Part shown: one piece after another, positions 18,410-29,228 of the stretch
Layout of the letters: every line of letters begins with the position of its first letter
Numbering within the stretch: the stretch's first letter is position 1
Origin: Pseudochrobactrum kiredjianiae
GTDB lineage: Bacteria > Pseudomonadota > Alphaproteobacteria > Rhizobiales > Rhizobiaceae
Assembly: GCF_030362795.1 (NCBI RefSeq)
Contig: NZ_JAUCBM010000004.1
Coordinates: 124,001-188,000, forward strand
Length of the DNA stretch: 64,000 nt
Direction: 5' to 3'
The notes under the pieces: model-generated
What the model was told of the DNA's origin: nothing
The model's database searches: none
Seen by the model: only the letters and a program-made list of their open reading frames with translations
Position numbers and translations under genes: made by a program

Positions 18410-19480
18410 TTATGCAGCAGCTTCGCCTGCGAGTTTCTTCTCGCAACGCAGCAGCATACCGAACAGATCGCGCGGTTCATCCGGATCTGCCAGCAGATCA
18501 AGATTTTCAAACAGGCCGGTCGATTTCAGTTTGTCATGCACATAACGCAGTGCCGAGAAATCCTCAGTCGCGAAACCAACCGAGTCAAACAATGTGATTT
18601 GGTTCTGGTCACGACGACCCGGAACAGTACCATTCATCACCTGCCACATTTCAATAACCGGATGATCAGCATCAAGCTGCTGGATTTCACCTTCAATGCG
18701 TGTCTGCGGCGGATATTCAACAAAGATATCTGAGCGCAGCAGAATGTCTTTATGCATTTCTGTCTTGCCCGGGCAATCACCGCCAACGCCGTTAATGTGA
18801 ATGCCGCTGCCAATCATATTGTCGGTCAGGATTGTAGCATTCTGCTTGTCGGCAGTCACAGTGGTGATGATCTGCGCGCCCTGTGCGGCATCTTCTGCAC
18901 TGGTACATGTTACGATTTCAAAACCGAACCCAGCGAGGTTCTGCTTGCATTTCTCAGTTGCAGTCGCGTCGATATCATAAAGACGGAGCGACTTAACACC
19001 GAGCAGTGCTTTGAATGCGAGTGCCTGAAACTCGGACTGTGCGCCATTGCCGATAATCGCCATGGTCTGCGCATTTTCCGGAGCCAAATATTTGGCAACA
19101 ACAGCCGAAGTTGCAGCCGTACGCAGAGCCGTCAGAATGGTCATTTCTGTCAGCAGAACCGGATAACCGGTATCCACATCGGAGAGCATGCCGAATGCAG
19201 CAACAGTCTGCAGACCGTCTTTCATATTCTTCGGATGGCCGTTGACATATTTAAAGCCATAGAGCGTACCGTCACTGGTCGGCATCAACTCGATCACACC
19301 GTCATGGGAGTGCGAGGCAACACGCGGGGTTTTATCGAATTTTTCCCAGCGCAGAAAATCTTCTTCCACATAGGTGCAGAGTTCTTTGAGAAACTCTTCA
19401 ATACCGATTTTCAAAACCAGTTTCATCATGTGGTCAACACTGACAAATGGTACGAGATTCAAAGTTGTTCTGTCACGCAT
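18410..19480 (-). CDS. ocd: Ornithine cyclodeaminase
   Basis: The enzyme converts L-ornithine to L-proline and ammonia with tightly bound NAD+. The 356-residue protein belongs to the OCD/mu-crystallin family: MTILTALRTAATSAVVAKYLA, the Rossmann motif IIGNGAQSEFQALAF, and GVGGDCPGKTEMH with the catalytic aspartate. Length agrees with family members that use ornithine (about 350 residues). It follows the arginase gene on the minus strand, 199 bases downstream, so arginine would be turned to ornithine and then proline by consecutive genes. Confidence 0.95.
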   Translation of the reverse strand: MRDRTTLNLVPFVSVDHMMKLVLKIGIEEFLKELCTYVEEDFLRWEKFDKTPRVASHSHDGVIELMPTSDGTLYGFKYVNGHPKNMKDGLQTVAAFGMLSDVDTGYPVLLTEMTILTALRTAATSAVVAKYLAPENAQTMAIIGNGAQSEFQALAFKALLGVKSLRLYDIDATATEKCKQNLAGFGFEIVTCTSAEDAAQGAQIITTVTADKQNATILTDNMIGSGIHINGVGGDCPGKTEMHKDILLRSDIFVEYPPQTRIEGEIQQLDADHPVIEMWQVMNGTVPGRRDQNQITLFDSVGFATEDFSALRYVHDKLKSTGLFENLDLLADPDEPRDLFGMLLRCEKKLAGEAAA

Positions 19481-19624
19481 CAGGTTTTCTCCCTCCGGTC
19501 ACTGCCGGAACCTGTATCAGAGCAGTCTTTTTTCCTGTCAGGGAAATGCTCTGCTTGTTGAATGGCGCAATCTCAGTAGTAAACCGGTTACCACACATTT
19601 TGAAACTGCTTTTTAAACCAAGAA

Positions 19625-19660
19625 AGAGCGCCTGCTTACCTTCTGGCTTGCGGGCGCTCT
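19625..19660 (-). terminator. Hairpin between arginase and ornithine cyclodeaminase genes
   Basis: AGAGCGCC (19625-19632), extended by TGC, pairs with GC-GGGCGCTCT (19650-19660). On the minus strand the tail is only moderately T-rich, so it may reduce rather than end transcription into ocd. Confidence 0.45.
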
Positions 19661-19679
19661 GTTTTTGAAACTTTCAGCT

Positions 19680-20603
19680 CTATGCGAAGCTGCGTGTCGG
19701 ACGATCCATCACACTGCGCCCCATCAGGCTGGCGATAAGATCGACCATCAGAAAGGCCGTACGGCCACGTTCATCGAGGAACGGATTAAGCTCTACAGCT
19801 TCAAAACTCGTTACCAGCTCACTGTCATGGAGCATTTCCATAATCAGATGCGCTTCGCGGAAAGTCGCACCACCCGGCACAGTTGTACCAACTGCCGGTG
19901 CAATATTCGGATCAAGGAAATCAACATCAAGGCTGACATGCAGCAGGCCATTGGCTTCTTTTACACGCTTGAGAAAGCGGTTCAGCAGCGCGACAACGCC
20001 ATGCTCATCAATCATGCGCATGTCGTTGACTGTGACTTCGGTTTTGCTGATCGCAGCGCGTTCTGCCGGATCGACAGAGCGAATACCAATCATGCAGACA
20101 TTGGCCGGATCAACCGGTGCCAGCACTTCAGGGAAAGTGCCTTCAAAGCCCTTTTGACCGGTGTAATAGGCCACAGGCGTGCCGTGGAGATTACCGCTGG
20201 CAGTGGTTTCCAGTGTGTGGAAATCCGTATGAGCATCAAGCCACAGCACAAAAAGCGGACGTCCCAGTTCTTTGGCGCGACGGCTCAAACCGCACACAGT
20301 ACCGGCTGCCAAAGCATGGTCGCCGCCGAGGAAAATCGGGAAGCCGTCAACACTGGAATCATAGGCAGCTTTATCCAGCGCCTCAATCCATGCCACAATT
20401 TCAGAAAGGTTCTTCAGAGCCGGATTGTAATGAGTCAGCGCACGTTTCGGTGCCGGCTCGACATTGCCGAGATCAGTAACAGTATGACCCAGTTCTTCCA
20501 GAGCCTGAGATAATCCGGCGGCGCGAAAAGCGCTCGGCCCCATTTCACAACCCATGCGTCCGGTTCCGTCCTGCACGGGTGCACCAATCAGCTTACAATG
20601 CAT
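19680..20603 (-). CDS. arcA: Arginase
   Basis: Arginase hydrolyses L-arginine to ornithine and urea using a binuclear manganese centre. The 307-residue protein has the metal-binding motifs GGDHALAAG (His96), DAHTDFHT (Asp123, His125, Asp127) and SLDVDFLDP (Asp226, Asp228). The SGNLHG and NP..D.. segments complete the family pattern. It is divergent from an Lrp-type regulator and upstream of ocd, the arrangement of arginine utilisation units in Rhizobiales. I use arcA as in Agrobacterium; rocF is the Bacillus name. Confidence 0.94.
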   Translation of the reverse strand: MHCKLIGAPVQDGTGRMGCEMGPSAFRAAGLSQALEELGHTVTDLGNVEPAPKRALTHYNPALKNLSEIVAWIEALDKAAYDSSVDGFPIFLGGDHALAAGTVCGLSRRAKELGRPLFVLWLDAHTDFHTLETTASGNLHGTPVAYYTGQKGFEGTFPEVLAPVDPANVCMIGIRSVDPAERAAISKTEVTVNDMRMIDEHGVVALLNRFLKRVKEANGLLHVSLDVDFLDPNIAPAVGTTVPGGATFREAHLIMEMLHDSELVTSFEAVELNPFLDERGRTAFLMVDLIASLMGRSVMDRPTRSFA

Positions 20604-20699
20604 ATATGTTCCTCACGACTCTCATTTATTCACAAACCGACCGCTCAAGCGCAATCCGGCCTGTGATTTTCCCGTATAAAACCATGAATCATTGGCAGA

Positions 20700-20728
20700 G
20701 TGGACAGAGAAGATTGGCAAATGTCCAC
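20700..20728. promoter_or_regulatory. Candidate operator between arginase and Lrp-type genes
   Basis: GTGGACA (20700-20706) and TGTCCAC (20722-20728) form an inverted repeat with a 15-base spacer between the divergent genes. The position suits an Lrp/AsnC-type binding site, but the assignment is inference. Confidence 0.4.
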
Positions 20729-20775
20729 AGATGCTTTATCAGAATGGTCAGTTAAATAAACAAAATGGTAAGACC

Positions 20776-21213
20776 GTGGACGAACTCGACCAGAAACTCA
20801 TCACCCTGCTCCGTCATAATGCCCGCCGCAGCATCTCCGATTTGGCGCTCGACGCCGGTGTTTCCCGCGCAACCGCCCGCGCCCGTCTGGAGCGTCTGGA
20901 AAAAGACGGCCATATTCTCGGCTATACGGTTATCCTGCGTGCAGACACAGTCGAACAGGCTGTTCGCGGTATTATGATGATCGCGATTGAAGGTCATGTG
21001 ACAGAGCGCGTGGTAAAAGCACTGGGTGGCTTTTCAGAGATTTCGGAAATTCACACCACCAATGGCCGCTGGGATCTGATTGCTGAAATCAACGCCGATA
21101 CACTGAGTGATTTTGACAGCGTATTGCGCCGAGTGCGTCTGGTTCCGGGCATTACCAACAGCGAAACCAATCTGCTTTTGGCGACCCCGCGCAGCACCAA
21201 AGCGCGCCTATGA
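20776..21213 (+). CDS. Lrp/AsnC family transcriptional regulator of the arginase unit
   Basis: The protein has an N-terminal helix-turn-helix (DELDQKLITLLRHNARRSISDLALDAGVSRATARARLERLEKDG, written here by its ends) and a C-terminal RAM ligand domain with TTNGRWDLIAEI. The frame is open from a TTG at 20692, but GTG 20776 gives the standard start (M)DELDQKL; ATG 20731 is a further option without a clear ribosome site. By its divergent position it probably senses arginine or ornithine and activates arcA-ocd; this is inferred from similar loci. Confidence 0.88.
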   Translation: MDELDQKLITLLRHNARRSISDLALDAGVSRATARARLERLEKDGHILGYTVILRADTVEQAVRGIMMIAIEGHVTERVVKALGGFSEISEIHTTNGRWDLIAEINADTLSDFDSVLRRVRLVPGITNSETNLLLATPRSTKARL

Positions 21214-21225
21214 ACAGATAATTCA
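21211..21225 (+). promoter_or_regulatory. Possible RirA-type iron box upstream of the TonB receptor
   Basis: The sequence TGA-N9-TCA (21211-21225) matches the IRO-box consensus of the rhizobial iron regulator RirA. It sits about 125 bases before the receptor start and overlaps the lrp stop codon. The motif is short and could be chance. Confidence 0.3.
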
Positions 21226-21227
21226 AC

Positions 21228-21256
21228 CTAAACAGGACAAAAACTGTCTTGTTTAG
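21228..21256 (+). terminator. Palindrome after the Lrp-type gene
   Basis: Twelve base pairs with one G-T (arms 21228-21239 and 21245-21256, CTAAACA.../...TGTTTAG) surround a 5-base loop. It may end the regulator transcript or serve as an operator for the receptor; there is no T-run. Confidence 0.4.
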
Positions 21257-21349
21257 ACAAAACATATATGCAAAGCGCAACAAATACATTATGGCGGGCT
21301 CATTCGTTAATAAAGCCTGAACAACACATCCTCCCAAGGAGTTGCGCTT

Positions 21350-23671
21350 ATGTCCGCTTATGCTGCTGGTGGTTCAGCCACCGGTGCACGCACGTTTTTC
21401 TGCATGCAAAAATTTACAGTTTTATTTCTTACAAGCACCGTTTTAAGCACTGCCGCCCTACTGAATTTCAGCACTGATGCGATTGCTCAATCTCCGCAGA
21501 AGCAAAAAACAACCACTAAACAACAAGCGGATGCTTCCGCCAGCACAGTGCAGCTCAACACAATCACGGTTAGCGCAGGTGCAATTGGTACTGGTAGCTA
21601 TGGCACGGATGCGCCCAATGTTGTGACGATCAATCGTGAGACGATTGATCGTGTGCAGGCATCCAGCCTGCCGGAACTGGTGAAGAATACACCGGGGGTT
21701 ACAATGCTCGGCGGTGTGCGCATTCAGGGGCAGAGTATCGCTATTCGCGGTTTCGCCCGTCAAACAGACGTACGTATCATTATGGACGGCGCACAAAAGA
21801 ATTTTGAACGCTACGATCAGGGCACCGTTTTCATTGAGCCGGAACTGCTCAAAAGTGTCGAAATTGAAAAAGGCGCGACTTCTGTCAAATACGGCAATGG
21901 CGGCTTTGGCGGTACCATTAAAATGGAAACCAAAGATGCAGCCGATATGCTACGCGATGGTGAGAACTGGGGACTCTGGTCTAAAACCGCTTATCAGACA
22001 GCCAATAAAGGCTGGGTGCAAAGCGGTGCAGTTTATGGTCGCACTGATTATAGTGGCATTACCTTTGATGGCCTTGCCGCGGTAACATGGCGTAAAACCG
22101 ATGACATGCGCATTGGCGGCGGCGAGCGCTATAATTTCTCCGACAGCAAGCTTACCTCGTTTTCTACCAAAGGAAGTGCCAGTGCTGACGGTCATGAACT
22201 GAAAGCAACTGCAAGCTACGGCACGAGTCAGAACTGGGGCCCGCCTGCGGCGATCCGTGGTCAGGTGGAACCAATCGGCAGTGACGTTAAAAAATACGGT
22301 TATTATGAAGCTATCCGTCGGCGCCTTGCCTGGCGCGATCTGAAGGATTTCAGTTCATCCATTGAACATAAGTTCAGCGGCGACAGTGATCTGGTTAATA
22401 CACGCCTGATGGTCAGCTATGCTTATACATCGATGTTTGCGGAACGTCCGGATGGTGTTAGCACAAGTGCTTCACTCGGCGGAAAATGGAATGAATCCAA
22501 ATATTCTGACTTGCGTATTGAGGCCGAAAACACATCTAATTTCACGCTCGGCGGATTTAATCACAGCCTGAATTACGGCCTTCAGTTGCAGAAGCACAAT
22601 CGTGACATTGTCATGTATGCCGATAGCTATAAAGACAATGCCAATTATAATTATGGCTACTTTGCTCCGTATAATATGCCTGAAGGCAAGCAGGAAACTT
22701 TCAGTGCTTTCGTTATCGATAAAATTGCGCTGACTGATCAACTGACGATTATTCCAGGTCTGCGCTACGATTATGTTCGCTCCACAGGTAAGCCTAACGC
22801 TGCAAAGACCTATAATAATCCTGCAATTGGTCATGATTACAGCGCAGTGAGTCACGACGGCCTGACACCGGGTTTGAGCATGACTTATGATGCAAACTCA
22901 AATCTGCGTCTGTTTGCCGACTGGGCTTATGCTATGCGCATGCCGAATATTGATGAGCTTTATTCGACACAAAGCGCCAGCAGTAGTCTGCCACGTACCA
23001 GCCGCGGCCTCGAAGTTGAACGTAATAATAACTTTCAGATCGGTGTGGAAACCATTCACGATCAGCTTTTCATGAGTGACGATCAGCTAAAGATACGCGC
23101 AACGGCCTATTACAACCATGTCACCAATCCGATTAACAGACGTTTTGGCTCCAAGAATGCTCCGGAAAAGAAAGGCGATGGTGATACTTACTGGAACCTA
23201 CCATCCTATTATTCCACAGGCATCGAGCTTTCAGCGCATTACGATACAACCACTATGTTTGCCGATGTAGCTTTCTCCACCATGTATGGCAGTCGTCATG
23301 GAGCTCTGAATAACATCTATGGCTACGACACTTATCTCAAAGATCTAGCACCGGCGACATTAGTTACAACACTGGGCTGGAAAGTACCGGATTATGAGCT
23401 GACACTGGGCTGGACAGGTACATTTGTCGCCCGACAATCCAAAACCCCGCACAATCAGAATGGTGGCGAATATGCCCGTCCTGAAAGTGCCGGCTATGGT
23501 ATCCATGATCTGTTTCTGACATGGGCACCGCAAAGCGGTATGATGAAAGATACCAAATTAGATATCGGTCTCGATAATATTTTCGACAAAAAGTATGAAC
23601 CATATCTCAGCGATGGCATTACAGCGATGCCTGGCCGAAACTTTAAAGTCAGCCTCAGCCGACAGTTTTAA
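21350..23671 (+). CDS. TonB-dependent receptor, heme/hemoglobin type
   Basis: This outer-membrane beta-barrel gate of 773 residues takes up an iron compound with energy from TonB-ExbBD. It has a signal peptide (cleavage near DAIA, residue 46 from the ATG used), a TonB box LNTITVSAG, the plug (about 75-190, with GVRIQGQSIAIRGF and LKSVEIEKGATSVKYGNGGFGG), and a barrel ending in the aromatic residue of SLSRQF. The family resembles the TonB-dependent hemoglobin/transferrin/lactoferrin receptors. The ATG at 21350 has AAGGAG nine bases upstream; a second ATG at 21404 would give a more usual signal peptide. It stands alone, without transport genes beside it. Confidence 0.88.
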   Translation: MSAYAAGGSATGARTFFCMQKFTVLFLTSTVLSTAALLNFSTDAIAQSPQKQKTTTKQQADASASTVQLNTITVSAGAIGTGSYGTDAPNVVTINRETIDRVQASSLPELVKNTPGVTMLGGVRIQGQSIAIRGFARQTDVRIIMDGAQKNFERYDQGTVFIEPELLKSVEIEKGATSVKYGNGGFGGTIKMETKDAADMLRDGENWGLWSKTAYQTANKGWVQSGAVYGRTDYSGITFDGLAAVTWRKTDDMRIGGGERYNFSDSKLTSFSTKGSASADGHELKATASYGTSQNWGPPAAIRGQVEPIGSDVKKYGYYEAIRRRLAWRDLKDFSSSIEHKFSGDSDLVNTRLMVSYAYTSMFAERPDGVSTSASLGGKWNESKYSDLRIEAENTSNFTLGGFNHSLNYGLQLQKHNRDIVMYADSYKDNANYNYGYFAPYNMPEGKQETFSAFVIDKIALTDQLTIIPGLRYDYVRSTGKPNAAKTYNNPAIGHDYSAVSHDGLTPGLSMTYDANSNLRLFADWAYAMRMPNIDELYSTQSASSSLPRTSRGLEVERNNNFQIGVETIHDQLFMSDDQLKIRATAYYNHVTNPINRRFGSKNAPEKKGDGDTYWNLPSYYSTGIELSAHYDTTTMFADVAFSTMYGSRHGALNNIYGYDTYLKDLAPATLVTTLGWKVPDYELTLGWTGTFVARQSKTPHNQNGGEYARPESAGYGIHDLFLTWAPQSGMMKDTKLDIGLDNIFDKKYEPYLSDGITAMPGRNFKVSLSRQF

Positions 23672-23674
23672 AAC

Positions 23675-23709
23675 AAAAAAAAGCCCCGCAAAATACGGGG
23701 CTTTTTATT
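23675..23709. terminator. Bidirectional terminator between the TonB receptor and kdsA
   Basis: AAAAAGCCCCG (23678-23688) pairs with CGGGGCTTTTT (23696-23706) around a 7-base loop, with T-runs on both strands. Confidence 0.9.
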
Positions 23710-23724
23710 AAGTTAATTTAGAAA

Positions 23725-24567
23725 TCAGAGAGACTTTGCCAACCGGTCAAAAGCCATCAGTGTTTCGAGCAGACGTGGCATATCCTTAATTGCAACCATA
23801 TTCGGACCATCCGATGGTGCATTATCCGGATCCTGATGGGTTTCAATGAACACACCAGCCACACCAACCGCTACAGCTGCGCGCGCCAGTGTTTCAACAA
23901 ACTCACGCTGACCACCACTGGTTTCGCCCTGCCCGCCCGGCTGCTGAACTGAGTGGGTAGCATCAAAAATCACAGGAGCGCCCATACCAGCCATAATCGG
24001 CAGCGAACGCATATCGGACACGAGTGTATTATAACCAAAGGATGCGCCGCGTTCAGTCAGAATCACATTCGGATTGCCGCTTTCAATCACTTTAGCCATG
24101 ACATTCTTCATGTCCCAAGGTGCGAGGAACTGGCCTTTTTTGACATTGACCACACGACCAGTATTGGCTGCTGCGATCAGAAGATCGGTCTGACGGCACA
24201 GGAATGCTGGAATCTGCAGCACATCAACAACTTCACCGACAACTGCACATTGTTCTTCAGTATGCACATCGGTCAGTACCGGGAAGCCGAAGTCTTTTTT
24301 GAGATCAGCAAAAACTTCCAGAGCCTTTTCAAGACCAATACCACGCTGACCTTTCAGCGACGTACGATTGGCTTTATCAAAGCTCGACTTATAAACCAGT
24401 CCGATACCGAGCTTATCTGTCATTTCCTTCAAGGAACCAGCCATTTCATAAGCGTGTTCACGGCTTTCCATCTGGCATGGGCCTGCAATGATCGACAAAG
24501 CGCCCTTGTTGGAAAATACGACATTGCCTGACGGCGCCTTGATCTCAATAACAGAATTGGCAGTCAT
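23725..24567 (-). CDS. kdsA: 2-dehydro-3-deoxyphosphooctonate aldolase (KDO-8-P synthase)
   Basis: KdsA condenses phosphoenolpyruvate with arabinose-5-phosphate to KDO-8-phosphate for the lipopolysaccharide inner core. The 280-residue protein shows [45 protein letters not shown] and [11 protein letters not shown], all conserved in the family. It is downstream of pyrG on the same strand, but a terminator lies between them, so it has its own promoter in the 170 bases before its ATG. Confidence 0.96.
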   Translation of the reverse strand: MTANSVIEIKAPSGNVVFSNKGALSIIAGPCQMESREHAYEMAGSLKEMTDKLGIGLVYKSSFDKANRTSLKGQRGIGLEKALEVFADLKKDFGFPVLTDVHTEEQCAVVGEVVDVLQIPAFLCRQTDLLIAAANTGRVVNVKKGQFLAPWDMKNVMAKVIESGNPNVILTERGASFGYNTLVSDMRSLPIMAGMGAPVIFDATHSVQQPGGQGETSGGQREFVETLARAAVAVGVAGVFIETHQDPDNAPSDGPNMVAIKDMPRLLETLMAFDRLAKSL

Positions 24568-24712
24568 CTCTGTTCCTCAAATTTGAAAAGTAGTCTGACT
24601 TTTCAGAATAAATAATCACGCAAATAGTCTGCGCAGAAAACTGCAGAGCAGTCACATTCTCAGCATATGGATATTAGCATTCGCAATATCCAGTCTTTTG
24701 GGACAAAAGCAA

Positions 24713-24737
24713 AACGGGCACTGTTAAAGTGCCCGTT
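24713..24737 (-). terminator. Terminator of pyrG
   Basis: AACGGGCACT (24713-24722) and AGTGCCCGTT (24728-24737) form a 10-bp stem seven bases after the pyrG stop, followed on the minus strand by TTTTGCTTTTG. Confidence 0.8.
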
Positions 24738-24744
24738 GCATTGG

Positions 24745-26700
<1,956 letters not shown>

Positions 26701-26725
26701 GCAAAAAGCCGGCATCAGCCGGCTT
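26701..26725 (-). terminator. Terminator of the L,D-transpeptidase gene
   Basis: AAGCCGGC (26706-26713) and GCCGGCTT (26718-26725) form an 8-bp stem with an ATCA loop, followed on the minus strand by TTTTTGCATTTT. Confidence 0.82.
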
Positions 26726-26743
26726 CAGCAAAAATGCAGACGA

Positions 26744-27394
26744 TCAGAGAACGACGACAGTCGCGCCCATATTTACGCGGCCATAGAGTTCCATCACATC
26801 TTCATTGGTCATGCGGAAACAGCCGTTTGAAGCTGCGCTACCGATTGTCCAAGGCTGTGTGGTACCATGAATGCGGATATAGGTGTCTTTGTTACCCTGA
26901 AAAAGATACATCGCGCGTGAACCCAGCGGATTTCCAAGGCCGCCATCCATGCCATTCTTGTACTTGCCATATTGTGCAGGGTTACGCTTGACCATTTCCG
27001 CAGTTGGAATCCACCGCGGCCACTCGCGCTTGGCATCGATTGTGCCGCTGCCTTTGAATTCCAGCCCAGCTCTGCCAACAGCAATACCGTAGCGGCGTGC
27101 AGTGGTCGGTGTTTCCACCAGATACAGGAAATACTTCGACGGATCGACGACGATTGTCCCGACCGGATAACCCGAAAAGGCAACAGTCTGCGCCTGAAAC
27201 TTCGGATCAATATTATATTTGCCTTTGGCAGCCTTCTGAGCAGGTGCTTTCTTCTTCTCAGATTTAGCGGCTTTCGGTGCCGCTTCTGTTGAAGATTCAG
27301 CAGCGACCGTCTGAGCAGAGGCAAGACCGGTCAAGGCCGAAAAACTTAAGCAAAGACCGGCAAATCCGGCAATGAGAACACGCGATGAAATCAT
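26744..27394 (-). CDS. L,D-transpeptidase (YkuD domain, ErfK family)
   Basis: The exported enzyme makes 3-3 peptidoglycan cross-links or attaches proteins to peptidoglycan. The 216-residue protein has a signal peptide ending near GLASA (residue 27), a Lys/Ala-rich linker (30-58) and a YkuD domain. The catalytic set is His176 in IRIHGTTQPW and Cys192 in SNGCFRM. In Brucella and relatives such enzymes also tether outer-membrane proteins to the cell wall; whether this one does is unknown. It is flanked by terminators on both sides, so it is monocistronic. Confidence 0.93.
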   Translation of the reverse strand: MISSRVLIAGFAGLCLSFSALTGLASAQTVAAESSTEAAPKAAKSEKKKAPAQKAAKGKYNIDPKFQAQTVAFSGYPVGTIVVDPSKYFLYLVETPTTARRYGIAVGRAGLEFKGSGTIDAKREWPRWIPTAEMVKRNPAQYGKYKNGMDGGLGNPLGSRAMYLFQGNKDTYIRIHGTTQPWTIGSAASNGCFRMTNEDVMELYGRVNMGATVVVL

Positions 27395-27575
27395 GGGGCT
27401 TTCTCGAACACTCTTTTATGCGCATCTGATGAAGATATGCGGAAGATGATCTGTAAACAGGTTACTTGCTGATAGGCTAAACTCTCCCATCTCTCAACGG
27501 GCAATATGTTACCCACATGCTAATCCCGCCATCTATGGCAAGCCTGCAACACTTTTCTTAAGAAGCCTTAAGAAT

Positions 27576-27602
27576 AGAAAAGCCTCCGCGAGGGAGGCTT
27601 TT
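27576..27602 (-). terminator. Terminator of secG
   Basis: AAAAGCCTCC (27578-27587) pairs with GGAGGCTTTT (27593-27602), followed on the minus strand by TTTTCTATTCTT. Confidence 0.85.
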
Positions 27603-27625
27603 AAAAAGTTCAATCTGACAGGCTC

Positions 27626-28015
27626 TTACTGGGAGCTTGGAACCTGACTTGCAGGCGCCGCTGGCTGCTCCGGCGCAGCTTCAGGTGTCGTTGTACCACC
27701 ACCGAGCTGATCGAGAATGCCATTACCAGCACCGGCTGGCGCTGTCTGCGAACCGGAAGCCGCAGGAATACGGTTGAGAATATCTGTCGGACGTTCGCCG
27801 TTCATCGCCATAATGCCGAGAAGCAGCGACGTTGCGAAGAAGCCTGCGCCCAGAATAGCCGTTGTGCGGGTCAGAGCATTGGCCGCGCCGCGTGCCGACA
27901 TGAAACCTGAACCACCACCGATACCAAGACCACCGCCTTCAGAACGTTGAATCAACACAACGCCGACAAGAGCGAGAACGATCAGGAGATGTATAACAAT
28001 AAGAACGGTTTGCAT
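27626..28015 (-). CDS. secG: Preprotein translocase subunit SecG
   Basis: SecG is the small accessory subunit of the SecYEG channel. The 129-residue protein has two membrane segments (about 2-22 and 52-70), the cytoplasmic loop RSEGGGLGIGGGSGFMSARG, and LTRTTAILGAGFF. A C-terminal Pro/Ala/Gly-rich tail of about 50 residues is usual in alphaproteobacteria. It follows tpiA by 112 bases on the same strand, a common pairing, and is closed by a terminator. Confidence 0.94.
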   Translation of the reverse strand: MQTVLIVIHLLIVLALVGVVLIQRSEGGGLGIGGGSGFMSARGAANALTRTTAILGAGFFATSLLLGIMAMNGERPTDILNRIPAASGSQTAPAGAGNGILDQLGGGTTTPEAAPEQPAAPASQVPSSQ

Positions 28016-28127
28016 GAGTTTCCGGACTGCTTTCTTATAAGAATAGAAACGGCTTTCTACACGGATTTATCCGACAATCCAACCCCCTGCAACAGAATGC
28101 TTGCAAGGGATTGATATTTATTCAATT

Positions 28128-28892
28128 TCAAAGCACGCGATACGCATCGCAAATTGCGAGAAAATCGGTCGCTTTCAGGCTGGCACCACCAACAAGCGCG
28201 CCATCCACATCGGCCACGCCCAGCAATTCAACAGCATTATTCGGCTTGACCGAACCACCATAAAGCAGACGCAGATGCGCGCCTTTGGCACCAAACCGCT
28301 CAATCAGCTTCGAGCGAATAAAGGCATGAACAGTCCGCACATCCGACACAGTCGGTGTCAGACCGGTGCCGATTGCCCAGACAGGCTCATAAGCAACAAC
28401 AGTATTTTCCGGTGTCACGCCTTCCGGCAGAGAATCCGCAATCTGCTGACCAACGACTTCAAGAGTCTGATCGGCCTGCTTCTGTTCAGCGGTTTCACCG
28501 ACACAAACAATCGTCGTCAATCCGGCTTTCCATGCGGCCTGCACTTTTGCACAAACAGCAACGCTGCTCTCGTGATGATCTGTACGGCGCTCGGAATGAC
28601 CAAGGATAACATGGCTCGCGCCTGCTTCTTTCAGCATCAGCGCGGAAATATCGCCGGTATGCGCACCTGATTCTGCTGCATGACAATCCTGACCACCAAC
28701 GCCGATCGCGTCAGTTTCAGGTGTTGCAGCAGCACGAGAGATCAAAGTGGAAGGAACACAAATCACCACATCGAATTTACGGCCGATATCTGTGCTCAGA
28801 TTAGCAGCAATTGCGCGCAGCTCACCCAGCTGCTCGCCGGTGCCGTTCATTTTCCAGTTTCCCGCAACAAGCGGACGAATTTCCGGGGTCAT
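28128..28892 (-). CDS. tpiA: Triosephosphate isomerase
   Basis: TpiA interconverts dihydroxyacetone phosphate and glyceraldehyde-3-phosphate. The 254-residue TIM-barrel protein has the catalytic Lys14 (GNWKMNG), His99 (LGHSERR) and Glu169 ([11 protein letters not shown]), followed by the phosphate-binding [11 protein letters not shown]. It probably starts a unit with secG. It is divergent from ppiD, with a palindromic repeat between them. Confidence 0.97.
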   Translation of the reverse strand: MTPEIRPLVAGNWKMNGTGEQLGELRAIAANLSTDIGRKFDVVICVPSTLISRAAATPETDAIGVGGQDCHAAESGAHTGDISALMLKEAGASHVILGHSERRTDHHESSVAVCAKVQAAWKAGLTTIVCVGETAEQKQADQTLEVVGQQIADSLPEGVTPENTVVAYEPVWAIGTGLTPTVSDVRTVHAFIRSKLIERFGAKGAHLRLLYGGSVKPNNAVELLGVADVDGALVGGASLKATDFLAICDAYRVL

Positions 28893-29228
28893 TACACCCT
28901 CCTCACCAATGATCTCAGCCGCGCTTTACAGCGGGTTTTGACAGTATCCGTACAGCACAGTGCTTGCGGACAAAGCCGATTTGCACCTTGAACTGAACCT
29001 GCTCCAGAGCGTGTCGCAGTTCAGGAGGCGATGAATTGCGACACGCTCTAGCAAATTCGTCTGTGAAAGCAAATCCCCAAACTTCACCTCTTCATGCGGA
29101 TAAATGGCAATAATGCCACAATTCTTTTGGTCATTCGCCCTTCAAGAGCAGGTTTCCGTTTGACTGCATTATCATCGGCGGCTATCCCCTTATTTAACAA
29201 AGTGAGTTTACTCCACAAAGGTACTTCT
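28893..29228. other. Divergent intergenic region tpiA / ppiD
   Basis: No gene is recognised in these 336 bases. They contain the 13-bp-arm inverted repeat at 29006-29049 and must hold promoters for both genes. Confidence 0.45.
29006..29049. repeat. Palindromic intergenic repeat, copy 3
   Basis: AGAGCGTGTCGCA (29006-29018) is the exact reverse complement of TGCGACACGCTCT (29037-29049). The end CGACACGCTCTAG matches the end of the element at 55102-55209 with one change, placing both in one dispersed family. Confidence 0.7.
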
